A stretch of DNA of 64,000 bases. Origin: Gonocerus acuteangulatus. Its lineage: Eukaryota; Arthropoda; Insecta; Hemiptera; Coreidae. The position numbers and the translations under genes were made by a program. Positions within the stretch are counted from its first letter, which is position 1. Every line of letters begins with the position of its first letter. Below, piece after piece: positions 10,323 to 18,999 of the stretch. The notes below the pieces were generated by a model. It was not told the origin of the DNA. It searched no databases and saw nothing but the letters and a program-made list of their open reading frames with translations. The stretch lies in assembly GCA_946811695.1 (NCBI GenBank), contig OX328123.1:10611698-10675697 (forward strand), in the 5' to 3' direction.

Positions 10323-10827
10323 GCAGCCCATGGACACTTAATGTTATTGCGCAATATTTGGGTTTGTGCAATATAGTTGATCATGTGTAGACAAAATTAA
10401 AAGGTTGTGCAATATACTGTGCGAAATTCAAATTCTTCAAAATATATTGTGGAAAAGGGAAAAGGTTTTGCCGTCTGTCCCATCAGTCAGTATCAACACG
10501 TGTTTGAGTATGCTACGCCATGGCTGCCAAGCAATTTATTTTAGAATTTATTGAGGTTTATTGTGGCCTTCCAGCTCTGTGGGGAAGTACAAAGATTATA
10601 CTAATCGTGCAAAAAAGGGGCAGAAATACAAAGTGCTGATACAAAAATATCCAAATACTGAAAAACAAGAAGTTGGGGATTGATTCTACAATATATTGCC
10701 ATGTGGTTGTACATCTGTGCTCGGGATTGCGCAATATATTGCTCAACCACCAATATCGCCTCCATACAATACAATTGGTTGCACAAACCAAAATATTGTA
10801 CAATAATATTGCCCCTTTATGGACCGC
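10323..10827. mobile_element. TTAA-flanked MITE (piggyBac-type target site)
   Basis: Inverted ends GCAGCCCATGGAC (left) and GCGGTCCATAAAG (right, reverse-complemented) are each flanked by TTAA (10,319-10,322 and 10,828-10,831). Internal repeats are rich in GCAATATATTG and GGTTTGTGCAA, mirrored at both ends. 505 bp, non-coding. TTAA suggests piggyBac (or Kolobok) mobilisation; the ends do not start with CCC, so the family is uncertain. Confidence 0.55.
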
Positions 10828-10831
10828 TTAA

Positions 10832-11484
10832 AGACTTTTAAATCTTCATTTTTTTTTTTTTTTTTTAATGTTCTACTTAACTTGGTCAGTTTTAAAACTG
10901 ATCATAGGAAAATACTTAAATCTAATTTAAAAGTTCAGTGATTCTTAACTCTTGAGCGCTAGTATTATTGCATATACTAAAGCCTGTTCAATCAGATGGA
11001 GTAGTTGGGCGGGAGAAATGGAGGGAATGGGCGGGGCCTATATTCCCGAGAGGCTGGGAACAACTCCCTGTTATCACCTTATCAGTTTGTTATAACCTTT
11101 CAACGGTTTGTTTGCACTAATTTAACCTTATTTTCATTACATTTTAATACAAAGAGTCATTTACATTTTAGTATGTGAATAAATTGTTTTTAAATTTGTT
11201 TAAGAAACAGTCGAAATGAGTTCTAAAGTTGATCGTAAATAGGGATACACTTTTACACGTATTTTTGCTCAGTCAATCCCTAAACAATTGTATAGCTTCC
11301 TACAAACTCTCCATTGATGCAGATGAAGCTAGTGCTAAATTTAAAGAGAAAAAAAAACACATTTTAATTTTTAAAGAAAACTTTTTAGTTCTGTATAACA
11401 ATAAAGTGCTACTTCTATTCTAAACGGCTTATAACATTCACTAGAATAAAATCACTGATTTATCTAATTAAATACATTTTTTAG
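10832..11484. other. ALDH intron sequence, nothing recognised
   Basis: Contains a T-run (10,850-10,866) and a short GC-rich patch at 10,993-11,055 (GGGAATGGGCGGGGCC). No element termini or coding sequence seen. Confidence 0.4.
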
Positions 11485-11625
11485 GCTGACATTGATGATG
11501 CTGTTGAGGCTGCGAAGGATGCATTTAAATTAGGTTCCCCCTGGCGGACTATGGATGCGTCTAAGAGAGGTTTGTTACTTAACAAGCTTGCTGATTTAAT
11601 AGAAAAAGATCAACTTTATATTTCT
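11485..11625 (+). CDS. Aldh: Aldehyde dehydrogenase, second recognised exon
   Basis: Forty-seven codons, phase 0/0, acceptor CATTTTTTAG and donor TTTCT|GTAAGTG. It encodes residues 36-82 of the assembled fragment: [27 protein letters not shown] and [13 protein letters not shown]. These are the family's conserved VDKAVKAARAAF-x-GSPWR-x-MDAS-xRG-xLL-x-KLADLIE block, part of the N-terminal helical and coenzyme-binding region. It joins in frame to the exons on both sides. Confidence 0.95.
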
Positions 11626-11829
11626 GTAAGTGAAGTTTTATATTATCCAATGCATAATATTGATATTAAAAAGAAAATATTTATATTCTATGAATACTAT
11701 TTAAAAATATTATTCTTATATTAGTAACTATAAATAAATGTCTTGTTAAAGATTTTTTCCTATGAAAAATTCTGAGGTTGATTTATTTAACACATTCTTA
11801 CTTTAAAGGATCTTCACCACAAACCTTTT

Positions 11830-12540
11830 TAGTGCGGTTCCTCCCTCCCTTCATAGGGAGGGACCCCGCTTATAAGGTTAACCTCATGAAACAATCCAGA
11901 AGTGCCGACTAGAAAATTTTTCGTTTCAGACCTCATAGGTCACGAAAACATAGGTGGTTCAAATTTGTCTGTTCGCGCTTTCCTCGCCTTAATAATGGTC
12001 CAAATTTGATGAAATTTGGTACAAAAATCTTTCGTCTAATTTGAAAGGTCAAGTTCGTTAAGCAGAATCCATCCATCGGAACATAGTTTTTGGAGCGAAA
12101 TTTGCAAAAAAAAAATATTTACGCTTACATCATATGCTTGTAAGTACTCGTTTTATAGGCTTCTTGGGCTAGTAAAACTAATGGAACCATTTTTAAGCTA
12201 GCGGATAGCTCTAACCGTTTCCAAGAAAATCGGAAAAATATTTGTTAAATCAAGTTTTTGGGTTGGTTACTTAGAATCATGGGATTCGGTTAAAATATTT
12301 TCTGCATGTTTGAAATTCATACATACAAATATGTTTAAATTTTGGTTACGTTTGGAGTTAATGAAGGATAAAAATAAAATATTTTATTAAGAGACATGAA
12401 AAGTTTTGGGAACTTCTGCATATTTTCCTTAATATCTCGAAAACAGTTGTGAAATGGGTTAGAAAAATAAGGGCACCCTTGCATAAATTCCTAGCAAAAT
12501 AAAAATGTGCATACATGTTAGGGACATGATTATAATGGAT
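11830..12540 (-). mobile_element. Family A HINE-like element, 5'-truncated copy
   Basis: Minus orientation. The 3' hairpin (GGTTCCTCCCTCCC/GGGAGGGACC) lies at 11,836-11,870 next to the T-run target. Upstream of it are the family's TAAGGTTAACCTCATGAAAC, GTGCCGACTAGAAAAT and GTCAAGTTCGTTAA blocks and a long body shared with 31,640-32,170 (TTTTGGTTACGTTTGGAGTT). Its 5' part ends at the T24 run (12,541-12,564). Confidence 0.75.
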
Positions 12541-12564
12541 TTTTTTTTTTTTTTTTTTTTTTTT

Positions 12565-13631
12565 AATACTCGTTTCCTCCTTCTCTCCATAGATAGGAAA
12601 CCTCATTCTGACGTCGACCAAATGACGTAATCCGAAAGTGCCAACTTAAAGATTTCACGTTTTAGAACTCGAAGATAACGAAAGTAGAGGTTGTTCAAAT
12701 TGAAATATATTTTTGAGTAATTAAATGAATTTTTGTATGAAAAGTCCAGTAGTTAAAATTATAACTATTAATAGAAATTGGAAAATATGTATTAAATAGA
12801 ACTCATTAAACCTTTTACAGAGAACTCTATTATAACATTTCTTAAAGAAAAGGATAGGAGATTATTTATTTATTTTATTTTAAGGGTTTCACATCTATGG
12901 GGATAAGCTATCGGATAGCAGATTACCCCAGGAGTAAGATATAGCAGATTACCCCAGGAGTAGGATATAGCAGATTACCCCAGGAGTAGGATATAGCAGA
13001 TTACCCCAGGAGTAGGATATAGCAGATTACCCCAGGAGTAGGAAATAGCAGATTACCCCAGGAGTAGGATATAGCAGATTACCCCAGGAGTAGGATATAG
13101 CAGATTACCCCAGGAGTAGGATATAGCAGATTACCCCAGGAGTAGGATATAGCAGATTACCCCAGGAGTAGGAAATAGCAGATTACCCCAGGAGTAGGAT
13201 ATAGCAGATTACCCCAGGAGTAGGAAATAGCAGATTACCCCAGGAGTAGGATATAGCAGATTACCCCAGGAGTAGGATATAGCAGATTACCCCAGGAGTA
13301 GGATATAGCAGATTTCCATTTGCTGGAAAGGCCGATGTTGTTTGATTTATGACATGCCCGCCCTTCTTTACCTGTTCTTCCAAAGTGCAGCCTAAACGTC
13401 CAATATAGAGTTTGGCTTGAAGATCTGATTTTTTGTTTTTCTCTAGCCGAGTCCCAACCATCCTTTGGCCTCGCGTCACTACAACAGCTAACTATCTTCA
13501 TCTCATTTAGTGTTTCTGTTCGCTCTCTAGCTGGCTAAAAAATGGACAGATTTTAATGAAATTAGGTATTATTCCTTTACTAATGGCACTCGGGAACCGT
13601 GCTAAGATTACGCAGTTCCTGCGAGTCGGAC
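12565..13631 (-). mobile_element. Family A HINE-like element with a 26-bp minisatellite core
   Basis: Diverged 3' end at 12,570-12,640 (TTTCCTCCTTCTCTCC, GACGTAATCCGAAAGTGCC), minisatellite core at 12,914-13,314, and a well-preserved 5' terminus at 13,597-13,631 (TTACGCAGTTCCTGCGAGTC, GGAC). It lies head-to-tail behind the truncated copy, so the two appear to have inserted at the same T-run as a tandem unit. Confidence 0.65.
12914..13314. repeat. 26-bp minisatellite, about 15 copies
   Basis: The unit reads AGCAGATTACCCCAGGAGTA followed by GGATAT. Copies are nearly identical, and a GGAAAT variant recurs at intervals in the middle of the array. There are no spacers between units. It occupies the central slot of a family A element, where other copies carry (TA)n. 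Confidence 0.95.
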
Positions 13632-14089
13632 TTTTATTTATTATTTTTTATTTTCCCCATTTTTAACGTTTTGGCCTTAAGGCCATTTTCATAAAACTTT
13701 AAATAAGAAATTCCATTTTCTACGCCCTGTTTTTAAAAGGGTTTGGCATCTTAGCATTTTTTTTCATTAATTACAGCTAATCTTTTCTCCTTAAGTCAAA
13801 TACAGTCCATGTGCACTATACCACTATTTTTTTTTTTCTTTTGCTTCATCAAAAGAAAATGGTGATATAGTGCACATGGACTGCATTTGGCCTAAGGAGA
13901 AAAAATGTTAGTTTAGTAGCTGTATATAACGAAAAAATTACTAAGATGACAAGCCCTTTTAACAGGGTGTAGAAAATGGACTGCTTATTTGAAGCTTTAT
14001 GAAAATACCCCTAAGGCCGAAACATTAAAATGTGAAAAATAATAAATAAAAAGGTTTGAGGTGAAGATCCTTTAAGGTAAGAATGTGTC

Positions 14090-14526
14090 TATTATAAATA
14101 ATAAAATTTAATAGTTTAGATAATAAAATCGAGTTATTCTTTTACAAACACCTGCTCAACAGGTTTGACTTCTAGATTGCTGTTTGTAACAACATTCTTA
14201 ATTTTATCTCTGTGCAGGTTAATGGTTTTAAAATGTAAATAATGAAATTCATTATCTATAACATTCTTTTATAAATCATAATACTCTCCATTACATATTG
14301 GGTGCTTTGGAAAATGTTGAACTGCTTCCACTTTATTGAACTACTGTCAAGAACGTTTAGAGTAGTATTGAGAAAAACTTTTCATCAGAAGTGACTATTC
14401 TGCTGGGAAAGGTTCATTTCTGTTTCAGCAAAAAAGTGCTGTGCTAACTTTATTGAAGTAGAGGTATTTTTATGGTGTTCAGTTAAGGCTGTAGATTAGG
14501 GAAGCTGGTACGCAAGTCTTGAGCTT
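14090..14526. other. ALDH intron, nothing recognised
   Basis: AT-rich intron sequence without recognised repeats or coding frames. A short family A 3' tip (GTGGTTCCTCCCTCCCTCCA) follows at about 14,530-14,560. Confidence 0.4.
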
Positions 14527-14574
14527 TTTAGCGTGGTTCCTCCCTCCCTCCATAGAGATATATAGTGGTCTGTG

Positions 14575-15430
14575 GCGTCTTGTCATAAGACATTTGTGGG
14601 TTAGTCGAGCATGTCCAATCCGAAATCGAGCGAGAACTATTTCTTTGCGTTTATTGTCGCGATGACTGGATGGCCATTCCTCAACTGTATTTTTTATTGT
14701 TCAAAATTTATCGTCAGTTAGTTGTGTACAAATTTATTGCCCTTAATGTTTTATGGTTAATTTTGTAGTTGTTAAGTCTCTCAGTTATTACGCCATAAGT
14801 CACATATCCTACAGAATTTTTTGTGTGATAATCGGCAATTGAACTTTTACTGACTTCTTCATGACCAGGTAGCCAGTACATGATTGTGTTTCTCTTTAGG
14901 GATTGTGTCTTATTCAGAATTTCTGTCAGTAGTAGACGGGTTGTATCTCTGTGTGTAAGTGTGCTTTAAAAGTCAGTAAATAGTACTATGGGGGCGAGGT
15001 TAGCTCAGTGGTAGAGCACTGGACTAATAAGTTGGAGGACCTGAGTTCAAATCCTGAGCAAGCACTAAAGATTTTTTCTTCTTGTGTCTTCGTTCATGGG
15101 TTGAATTCGGCCTCCCTGACCGTCCCTAGGCCAACCCAGCCATTAATTAATTTAATAATGGGTACCTTGTAGTGCTATTGACTGCTAGCAGTCGAAGCAG
15201 CCAAGGGGAAAATCAGGCGGCCGGAGCATAGTATTGACCACACTATCTCCCTAGTGTGCCGTATGGTCATGAATCAGATACCTCTATAGATTCTGCCCCT
15301 CAGGGCCCTCGTGGCCTTTTACGGGACTGATTTTTTTTTTTTTTAATAGTACTATGTCTCTGTAGTCAGTTTCAGGTATGTTGTTCAGACCAATGAGGAT
15401 GCCATGGAGTTCAGTTGTAAAAATACTACA
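14575..15430 (-). pseudogene. Decayed RNase H-bearing LINE fragment (C-terminal region)
   Basis: On the minus strand, frames separated by stops and shifts still read a FTTELHGILIGL-like RNase H strand-helix segment (~15,400). Further along comes a WLPGHEEVSKS-like block (compare WVPGHxGIxGNExAD). Near 14,600-14,640 it reads RKEIVLARFRIGHARLTHK, the conserved segment after RNase H in I-like LINE ORF2 proteins. A type 1 SINE is inserted at 14,991-15,344. Non-functional. Confidence 0.6.
14991..15344 (+). mobile_element. tRNA-headed SINE (type 1), full length, copy 2
   Basis: Same head (GGGGCGAGGTTAGCTCAGTG) and body as the copy at 7,146, with a better B box (GAGTTCAAATCCT) and a T-run end. Perfect 12-bp target duplications AATAGTACTATG lie at 14,979-14,990 and 15,345-15,356. 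It is inserted within the older LINE fragment. Confidence 0.88.
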
Positions 15431-15559
15431 GTTATTGATTAAATTAGACATATATTACTTAATTATGTTACAATAAAGTATTTAGAATTTTTTTATTTTT
15501 TCAAACAAAATAGTTTTTACATTTCGTATTCCTATGCTAATTCTTTTTAATTTTTGAAG

Positions 15560-15806
15560 AGTTTGGAGACGTTGGATAATGGAAAGCCTTTTGCTATGTC
15601 TTATAATGTCGACATTCCCATGAGCATTGGAGTCCTTAGATACTTCGCTGGATGGGCCGACAAAAATCATGGGAAAACCATCCCTGCTGACGGAAATGTT
15701 TTCTGTTACACCCGACACGAGCCAGTAGGAGTTTGTGGACAGATTATTCCATGGAACTTCCCTCTTCTTATGTGGTCATGGAAAATAGCTCCCGCCCTTG
15801 CAACAG
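15560..15806 (+). CDS. Aldh: Aldehyde dehydrogenase, third recognised exon
   Basis: 247 nt, phase 0 to 1, acceptor TTTTTGAAG and donor GCAACAG|GTAAC. It encodes residues 83-164: [11 protein letters not shown], the [16 protein letters not shown] segment, [20 protein letters not shown] and WKIAPALAT. The WNFPL asparagine (residue 148 here, Asn169 in human ALDH2) stabilises the thiohemiacetal oxyanion and is retained. The exon ends inside the ATGN glycine codon that the next exon completes. An open frame continues into the intron but is not homologous past the donor. Confidence 0.96.
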
Positions 15807-16841
15807 GTAACATTCCACTTTATATTTCTTATTCTATAATTGCTCATTTTTTAAAGTATACAATGAATACTTTTGCAATAATTCATCATAAAGGCTTGGC
15901 AAAAGCAAAATAGTGAGTCTTGAAAATAATGTACTAAATTCAAATATCTACATTAATAAAACATTAGAGACGTTAATTTTCACCCTCCACCCTTTATTGT
16001 TTTTAATTATTAATTGATATTTTGTTTACATCCCTTGTCTAATGAAGATTAAAACTGTTGTTGACTTAGAACTGTGTTGACTCACAAAATACACGACGCT
16101 ATGCACTGATTGCTTAACCTTTCTTCTAGTAATTTATATAATGTGGCAGAAGGTCAAATTTAACCCATTCGAGACTGATTGTATACCATGTGTGCAATTG
16201 ATTTTCGAGGCTATAAGACGGCTTGCACGCCGTGTGTGCAATAACAGTAATGAGCAACTATTAGTTATTCTGAGTAAACTAGTCGTCGAAATATGATTTT
16301 TCTTGGACTAATAAAATCTGGAAAGTACAGGGGGGGGGTTAGCATTGGTTTTATTGTGTATCAAAAAATCTAAAAATTATCTGTATTTACAAAAAAAAAA
16401 AAAAAAAAAATGTTCCGAAGAGCGAGTTGCACATCTGGTATGCAATTACCTTATTTATGTGAATTCACTTACGAATTGGGTGATTTCCAAAATGAACAGT
16501 ATAAGAAGAAAAAAAAAATTGGCTCTTGAGGACCGTGTTCCAAAAGAATTGTCGTCTCGAATGGGTTAAATAAGTACACCACTTCCTTCATCATTCGTTA
16601 ATTATGCTCGACATATTTCTTATCTTTTTTTAACGCCTCTTTCAACAGTCAAATTGATTAACGGTTGAGGAAGTGCCTAGTTACGCAGCTCCTTTGTGAC
16701 GGGAATTTTCCCAAATTGAATAGTAGATGTAACTCTCCATAATTTAATAACTTATTCGAGAATAAATTTTGCATATTCTATAATAGTTTTTATTCTACAA
16801 TGTGATTTACTAATTTAACTTTTGTTCATTTTTATGTTCAG
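15807..16841. other. ALDH intron 3 (as numbered here)
   Basis: Contains a G-run (16,331-16,338), an A-run (16,391-16,410) and, at about 16,660-16,712, a family E 5' terminus fragment (GAGGAAGTGCCTAGTTACGC then AGCTCCTTTGTGACGGGA). No other element was recognised. Confidence 0.5.
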
Positions 16842-17026
16842 GAAATACTGTGGTGCTAAAACCTGCAGAACAAACACCCCTCACTGCCTTATACATGGCA
16901 AATTTAATCAAAGAAGCCGGCATTCCTCCTGGTGTTGTTAACATCGTCCCTGGGTTTGGTGACGCAGGAGCAGCATTAGTTGATCATCTCGATGTAGATA
17001 AAGTAGCTTTTACTGGATCTACAGAA
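16842..17026 (+). CDS. Aldh: Aldehyde dehydrogenase, fourth recognised exon
   Basis: 185 nt, phase 1 to 0, acceptor TTTTTATGTTCAG and donor ACAGAA|GTAAG. It encodes residues 165-226: [16 protein letters not shown], the [19 protein letters not shown] block and VAFTGSTE. The Lys of LKPAEQ (residue 171; Lys192 in human ALDH2) contacts the NAD+ adenine ribose. GFG and FTGSTE form the Rossmann-type coenzyme pocket. All are intact. Confidence 0.97.
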
Positions 17027-17083
17027 GTAAGTTGTTCCCCATGAGAATGCTAGTTTGTTGTTGTTTTTTTTAATATAATTTAG

Positions 17084-17247
17084 AGCCAACAGCCATATCC
17101 ATATTGAATACAATGAAGTTAAGCAACGTTGGGCATGGACAGTACCTCAATGGGTGGCCGACCACTTGCTGTTGGAATTATAAAAAGGTGGCAACCTGTA
17201 GATAACCTGGCGATAATAGCCTAGTTGTTGATACACCATAAAAATAA
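17084..17247 (+). mobile_element. 5S rRNA-derived SINE (SINE3-like)
   Basis: The head AGCCAACAGCCATATCC, then GAAGTTAAGCAACGTTGGGC, then AGTACCTCAATGGGTGGCCG and ACCACTTG tracks 5S rRNA (GCCNACGGCCATACC ... AAGCWAAGCANNGTNGGGC ... GTACTTGGATGGGWGACC). A deletion lies between the first and second blocks. A tail with GATAATAGCCTAGTTGTTGA follows. Perfect 9-bp target duplications ATAATTTAG at 17,075-17,083 and 17,248-17,256 show retroposition. Confidence 0.8.
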
Positions 17248-17518
17248 ATAATTTAGCCTGCTTTGGTATGAAAATAGAGTCTTAGTTGTCTCCTGTATCA
17301 GAAAAGGGCTCCTTTTCATAAAATTTCACAAACGTTTGAAGTAATGTTCCTTATTTTTACTATATTTAAAGTTAAAATTTTACCCCTTATTGTTTTTTTC
17401 TTTATAAAAGAACCCTATGAAATAAGTCTGTTTAATTATAGCTAACATTTTTAAAAATAATATTGATTAAATTTAAATTACTACATTTTGTATAAGAAAG
17501 TGTCTTTTATTTTTTGCC

Positions 17519-17548
17519 GTTTCGGCTTGAAAGTCAAGCCTTCATCAG
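17519..17548 (-). ncRNA. Possible hammerhead-ribozyme-like core (Penelope-type remnant)
   Basis: Reverse-complemented, the segment gives CTGATGA, then A, a 7-bp stem (GGCTTGA / TCAAGCC) with a 3-nt loop, then GAAAC. This is close to the hammerhead core CUGAUGA-stem II-GAAA that occurs in Penelope-like retroelements. There is one extra A before stem II. Stems I and III and a GUH cleavage site were not found nearby, so activity is unproven and coincidence is possible. Flanking bases 17,549-18,750 show no other recognisable feature. Confidence 0.3.
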
Positions 17549-18750
17549 GGCTTTAAAACTAGGAGGACAGAGTTAATGCTATTCCATACACAGCAGAAAT
17601 GAAAGAGAAAATATTAATCATGGACGAGGATGAATGATATATTTGATAAGTGTGTGTTATGGCTAGAGCTTAAACTAAAGGTGGATTGATAAAGATTTAA
17701 AACATAAATGAGTAACATAAAAATAGATATAAAATGAATAAGTTCAGGATGAAAATAGGCTTACCAATGAGAAGATGGAGATCTATGCCTCACGGTTGTG
17801 CAATAATTTCTGAATATGGTGGATTGTGGTAAGTTTGTGAAAAAGAACGGGTGGGTGGGAGTTCGAACAACCCATTAATTTAAGGGTGGTATGAGATGAC
17901 AGGGGTGTGAAGAGAGGTTTCATAAAAGTCAGGTGATAGTGGAAGGGAAGCAATTATAAAAGATTTGTATTTTTTATGGGGGGGGGAGGGTTGCGGATTT
18001 TAAGCAGGATTTTTTTAATAAATGGAAAATGTTATGTATGTTTTTAATAAAATGGAAAAAGCCCAGACAAAGGCTTGAATTTCATGCAGAAACAATGACA
18101 AAAATTATAAACATTTTCTTATAAAAATGTAGTTTTATTAACCACCACCGAACCCTGACAAAATCTACCTTTTTATTGTCGCTCAAACTTCACATCCGCT
18201 TAAGTAAATTTTTCCAACTTTTCAGGAGAGCATTAAAACTGAATTACAATAAAACTCTCTAATTTGGATCATATAAGGATTTCCGAATTAAAACATATTT
18301 TTGGTAATATTTAACCGAAAAAACTTGCCTGAATGGTCTAAAATTTATGAGGGAGATACGCAGTTGTGCTGAAGCGTTTGAAATCTGTTTTGTTTTGTTT
18401 TTTACGTGGAAGTAATAGTCAATTTTAGTAAGATCTTTTGTTACATGATTACCATCATGTCCAGGAGAGAATAAGGATTCTAAAGATACCAATAACTCAA
18501 TTTCACTAAAAAACGAGTAATGCGGTTGTGAAATTTGAACGACGCTATGTTTATTTAAAGTTATAATTGTATTTATTCCTTTATAAAGGAATATTCATTT
18601 CACTTTTGGCTTAACAATTGGCTTATTCTGTAGTTTTTTGGTACTTTCTGGTCCATTATATTGTTTCTAACTTCTTAAATTTACTGTGCCTTGACTGTGA
18701 TGATGAATCCTTATATCAATAAAAATGTAATTATTCTTTTTGGAATTTAG

Positions 18751-18956
18751 GTTGGTAAAAAGATAAAGCAGGGCGCCGGAAGGACTAACTTAAAACGTGT
18801 TACTTTGGAGCTCGGTGGAAAGTCGCCCAATATTATCCTGAATGACTGTGATCTTGATCTAGCTGTCGAAGGTGCTCATTTTGGTACTTTCTTCAACATG
18901 GGACAGTGCTGTTGTGCTGGTACTCGTGTTTACGTACAGGAAGGCATTTATGACAA
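18751..18956 (+). CDS. Aldh: Aldehyde dehydrogenase, fifth recognised exon (catalytic)
   Basis: 206 nt, phase 0 to 2, acceptor TTTGGAATTTAG and donor TATGACAA|GTAGA. It encodes residues 227-294. The general base Glu (residue 246, in [13 protein letters not shown]; Glu268 of human ALDH2) and the catalytic Cys (residue 280, middle of GQCCCAG; Cys302) are both present and correctly spaced by 34 residues. The triple-cysteine GQCCCAG is typical of ALDH2 and some ALDH1 enzymes. The end splits a Lys codon completed by the next exon. Confidence 0.97.
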
Positions 18957-18999
18957 GTAGATACGCCATTCAATATTTTAAAGTACTGTTATTATTCTA

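Larger units (their letters stand above)
11786..14089. repeat. Palindromic MITE interrupted by a family A insertion
   Basis: The halves 11,786-11,829 and 13,632-14,089 together form a near-perfect palindrome. ACACATTCTTACTTTAAAGG and GGATCTTCACC at the left are mirrored at 14,049-14,089. The 13,640-13,835 arm (GTTTTGGCCTTAAGGCC, AATACAGTCCATGTGCACTA) is mirrored at 13,855-14,050. Removing 11,830-13,631 restores an uninterrupted mirror through AAACCTTTTTATTTATTATT. The palindromic element is ~500 bp with a ~20-bp loop. Confidence 0.8.

Noticed and set aside
11024..11040. GC box (GGGCGGGGC) as an internal ALDH promoter
   Set aside because: A single short motif in an intron with no CpG-rich context, TATA or exon nearby.
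12914..13314. CRISPR-like array of short direct repeats
   Set aside because: Units of 26 bp abut directly with no unique spacers, in a eukaryotic intron; it is a minisatellite.
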